From NCBI GenBank assembly GCA_001304015.1, contig LJUY01000047.1:1-23590 (forward strand): a stretch of 23,590 nt of DNA, read 5' to 3'. The position numbers and the translations under genes were made by a program. Below the pieces are notes generated by a model. The model saw only the letters and a list, made by a program, of their open reading frames with translations. It did no database searches and was not told the DNA's origin. Shown here one piece after another: positions 21,672-23,590 of this stretch; position 1 is the stretch's first letter, and every line of letters begins with the position of its first letter. The DNA comes from a candidate division Zixibacteria bacterium SM23_81. GTDB taxonomy: Bacteria > SM23-81.

Positions 21672-22190
21672 TCAGATAAACTTTTCGAATCTCTCCTTTT
21701 TCGCTTTGCATATTGGGCAAATTTCCGGAGGGGTTTCGCGGGCGCATAGATATCCGCACACCTTGCACCGCCACACAGGCAGGGGCAGTGATCCAATGCC
21801 CGCGGGGGGCTTTGAGATTTCCACCTTGGCCTTCTTCCTCTCCTCCAGGGGCGGGCGCCTCTCCGGGATGGAGCTCAACCTTCTCTTGCTGTCCAGAACC
21901 TCCTGGGAAACGTATAGGGCGCAGTAACAAGCCCCATGCTCGTTCAGGTCGGCATCCCGGTAGTCGCAGGGGCAGATGATGTCCAGGTCTGCTTCCTTGA
22001 TGCCCGAGGCCAGACGGCAGGGGCAAGCCCAGTATCCATACCTCTTCTCATTGGTCAACAAACCCCGGATCAGGTCTTGGACGAATTCCACATCTGGGTT
22101 GAGGTGGTATCCACCCTCCTCTGTCTCTCTCTGCAGTCTCTGATAAACCCTCTCTACCTCATCGGGGGTCACTTCCATGGCGCTCATCAT
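21672..22190 (-). CDS. Ferredoxin-thioredoxin reductase catalytic subunit fused to rubredoxin
   Basis: The 172-residue protein has an FTR beta-like domain (about 1-100) and a rubredoxin domain (about 138-172). FTR passes electrons from ferredoxin to a disulfide through a 4Fe-4S centre. Its three Cys pairs are CPC (56, 58), CPC (73, 75) and CYC (88, 90). By comparison with plant FTR, Cys58/Cys90 form the redox disulfide and Cys56, 73, 75 and 88 bind the cluster. The spacing (14 and 12 between pairs) differs from the plant form (16 and 8). The rubredoxin part has WRCKVCGY and CPIC (Cys142, 145, 158, 161) for one iron. The start at 22190 gives a 4-base ATGA overlap with the glutaredoxin gene. 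The arrangement suits anaerobes that reduce thiol proteins directly from ferredoxin. Confidence 0.9.
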   Translation of the reverse strand: MMSAMEVTPDEVERVYQRLQRETEEGGYHLNPDVEFVQDLIRGLLTNEKRYGYWACPCRLASGIKEADLDIICPCDYRDADLNEHGACYCALYVSQEVLDSKRRLSSIPERRPPLEERKKAKVEISKPPAGIGSLPLPVWRCKVCGYLCARETPPEICPICKAKKERFEKFI

Positions 22191-22471
22191 GCCACCGCCT
22201 CTCTGATTTCGTCCTCCTTGTACCCAGCGATGCATCTTTGGTTATCGATTACGATGGTGGGAAAGGAGCACATGGGATTCCAGCGGGTGATCTCTTCCCG
22301 GGTCTTTTGTCTCTCCTCACCTCTCAGGTGATCCACATCGATATAGTCATATTCAACGCTCAGGTCATTGAACAGCCTCTTGGTCCTCTTGCACCACCCG
22401 CAAGTGCTCAGGGCGTAGAGCATGACCTTATGTTTTTTGTTTGAGCCCTCTACATGGGTGACTTCTGCCAT
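22187..22471 (-). CDS. Glutaredoxin-like protein
   Basis: The 94-residue protein has the thioredoxin fold of glutaredoxins. The active site is [10 protein letters not shown] (Cys24, Cys27), with the cis-proline loop SFPTIV and the C-terminal [11 protein letters not shown]. It probably carries electrons between the neighbouring FTR-like reductase and target disulfides. The start at 22471 is supported by GGAGGAG upstream, a site that overlaps the last codons of the nitroreductase gene; five bases separate the genes. Its stop overlaps the FTR start. The WNPMCSFP segment is typical of a glutaredoxin group found in anaerobes and archaea, where glutathione is often absent. Confidence 0.9.
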   Translation of the reverse strand: MAEVTHVEGSNKKHKVMLYALSTCGWCKRTKRLFNDLSVEYDYIDVDHLRGEERQKTREEITRWNPMCSFPTIVIDNQRCIAGYKEDEIREAVA

Positions 22472-22476
22472 ATCCT

Positions 22477-23037
22477 CTATTCTCCTCCGTAAGAATTGAT
22501 GTGCACGAACTTCTCCAGCGGAAGCCGCTCTGGCCTCTCTCGTTCCCATTCTCGTTGCTTCTGGGAAAGGACCGGGCGCAGTTGATCTCGCTTTTTGCCG
22601 AAATTCACCAGGGTGATGACGGTCATATCCTTCGGAATCCCCAAAATCTCTTTGACCTTGTCCTCGTGAAAGCCGGCGATGGGGTGGGCCACCATACCCA
22701 GCTCAGTGGCTCGCAGTATCATTTGTGCAGTGGCCATACCGGCGTCGAAGAGGTAATATTCCCTTCCCTTGACCACGCAGTCCAGATCCTTTTTGGTGAA
22801 CACGACCACGATCATGGAGGCGTAGTGGATCCACTCGTTGCCCTTGGAGAGGGCCCCGTGCATCTCTCTTAGCACCTGGGGATCATGGACGAAGACGAAT
22901 CTCCAGGGCTGATTGTTGAAGCACGAGGCGGCCAGCTGGGCGCACTCTGCCAAATCCTCGATAAGGTCTTCCGTGATCTTTACTGGATTCAAAGAGCGAT
23001 AGGCTCTTCTTCTGTGTATGACCTCTTTGACATCCAT
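22477..23037 (-). CDS. Nitroreductase-family flavoprotein
   Basis: The 186-residue protein is a small FMN enzyme of the nitroreductase family. The N terminus HRRRAYRSLNPVKI is the flavin phosphate-binding start. AASCFNNQPWRFVFV and the later DAGMATAQMILRATELGMVAHPIAGF are family landmarks. Members reduce nitro groups, quinones or other acceptors with NAD(P)H; the substrate here cannot be read from sequence. Cys38 (ASCFNNQPW) is in the position where many members have Ser or Pro. It is the first gene of the minus-strand trio; the peroxiredoxin gene ends 242 bases upstream, so the four genes may form one redox group. Confidence 0.9.
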   Translation of the reverse strand: MDVKEVIHRRRAYRSLNPVKITEDLIEDLAECAQLAASCFNNQPWRFVFVHDPQVLREMHGALSKGNEWIHYASMIVVVFTKKDLDCVVKGREYYLFDAGMATAQMILRATELGMVAHPIAGFHEDKVKEILGIPKDMTVITLVNFGKKRDQLRPVLSQKQREWERERPERLPLEKFVHINSYGGE

Positions 23038-23094
23038 AAAGCCCGCACCTCCTGGTTGAGGGAGCTATCCGGGGCCTTCAGCCTGGCCACCACA

Positions 23095-23235
23095 GGATTC
23101 TAGGAGTCAAGGGCCCATACCAGCCCCTCGACCCCAGGGGTCAAGAAATAAAGCACAATATTATTCAATCAAAAAGTTCTTCAGCTTAGCTTGGTTTTCA
23201 TGAGATAGCGTGGGGTCACTTGAATCCTAGAATCC
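23095..23235. repeat. Imperfect inverted repeat between peroxiredoxin and nitroreductase genes
   Basis: GGATTCTAGGAGTCAAG (23095-23111) and the complement of 23219-23235 agree at 16 of 17 positions, framing about 107 bases. Farther on, CGATCAACGATTACCGATT-like words (23261-23288) add a short direct repetition of ACGATT. Nothing coding is seen in the gap 23038-23279. A palindromic word CCCCTGGGG-like (23137-23148) is also present. Confidence 0.5.
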
Positions 23236-23279
23236 TTCAACCCTTAACCCCCTATCCTCTCACGATCAACGATTACCGA

Positions 23280-23590
23280 TTAACGATTCATGGTTTTCAA
23301 AAATTTGATGACCTCGCTGATTTTAGGCAACTCTTTTATGGGGTAGATTTTTATAAAAACGATTGTCCCCTTTTCGTCCACGATGATATTGGCTCTCTCT
23401 GCAATGCCGTTCTTATCTCTGAAGACCCCGTATTTCTTGGCGACCCCTCCATGGGGCCAGAAATCGGCCAGCAGGCGGGTGTTCTTTATCTTCAGGCTCT
23501 TCGCCCAGGCCTCCTTGCAGGGGACGGAGTCGACGCTCAGGCCCACGGCCACGGTGTTCAAGGAATCGAACTTGGCCTGGTTTTTCTCCA
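23280..23590 (-). CDS. Peroxiredoxin (AhpC/TSA family), 3' part
   Basis: The frame is open to the window end; about 102 C-terminal residues are seen and the N terminus with the peroxidatic Cys lies outside. The visible part is typical of a 2-Cys peroxiredoxin: VAVGLSVDSVPCKEAWAKSL, then LLADFWPHGGVAKKYGVFR, ERANIIVDEKGTIVFIKIY. Cys in SVPCKEAW fits the resolving or structural Cys seen in BCP/AhpC-type members. Such enzymes reduce peroxides with electrons from thiol proteins; the glutaredoxin and FTR genes downstream are plausible donors, which is an inference. A TTG at 23561 is not a real start, because the reading frame continues with protein-like sequence (EKNQAKFDS) upstream. Confidence 0.88.
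   Translation of the reverse strand, partial: EKNQAKFDSLNTVAVGLSVDSVPCKEAWAKSLKIKNTRLLADFWPHGGVAKKYGVFRDKNGIAERANIIVDEKGTIVFIKIYPIKELPKISEVIKFLKTMNR

Noticed and set aside
1-23590. tRNA, rRNA or integrase genes
   Set aside because: I saw no tRNA-like cloverleaf with a TTCGANTC arm, no rRNA stretch and no tyrosine-recombinase gene on either strand.

Overview
The window looks like accessory-rich chromosome from an anaerobic, Gram-negative-type bacterium. The evidence is an outer-membrane barrel fragment, a lipoprotein, a sphingolipid-type (ceramide) locus, a ferredoxin-thioredoxin-reductase/rubredoxin fusion, and unusually many palindromic intergenic repeats. This fits Desulfobacterota or a candidate phylum such as Zixibacteria or KSB1, but no gene here fixes the taxon. 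No rRNA, tRNA or CRISPR was found.

Layout. (1) Bases 1-3091 read as a short integron cassette array without an integrase. A barrel-gene 3' end, an A+T-rich spmAB-like gene and a G+C-richer lipoprotein gene are each followed, in the same orientation, by an attC-like site (about 203-300, 1768-1843, 3011-3057). (2) Bases 3359-12939 hold a tightly packed purine cluster: class II-type purE, archaeal-type purO, stand-alone AICAR transformylase, guaB, purF, purL and purQ. Most junctions overlap or abut; the exception is a 372-base repeat island before guaB. The set covers amidotransfer (PurF), FGAM synthesis (PurL/Q), carboxylation (PurE), the last two steps to IMP (AICARFT, PurO) and the step to XMP (GuaB). 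(3) Bases 12940-16393 are a repeat-dense zone. It has six copies of a palindromic element with TGTCAT/ATGACA ends around a small GIY-YIG nuclease gene, a complete IS1595-family insertion with target duplication, and an alpha/alpha-toroid protein gene. (4) Bases 16394-19919 are a divergent ceramide locus: a CerR-like reductase on the minus strand, and serine palmitoyltransferase plus a GNAT-type ceramide synthase candidate on the plus strand behind a perfect sigma-70 consensus promoter. (5) Bases 20207-21060 hold an XRE regulator/DUF2975 membrane-protein pair with a well-formed promoter. (6) Bases 21672-23590 are a minus-strand thiol-redox group: peroxiredoxin (cut by the window end), nitroreductase, glutaredoxin and FTR-rubredoxin fusion.

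The most interesting signals lie between genes. They are the integrase-less attC array, the GIY-YIG gene embedded in end-conserved palindromic repeats, and a dispersed family of terminator-shaped repeats with conserved flanks but a different palindromic core in each copy. Four good copies and one degenerate copy of that last family are stacked in one orientation between two minus-strand operons. Another copy, inverted, terminates the ceramide operon.
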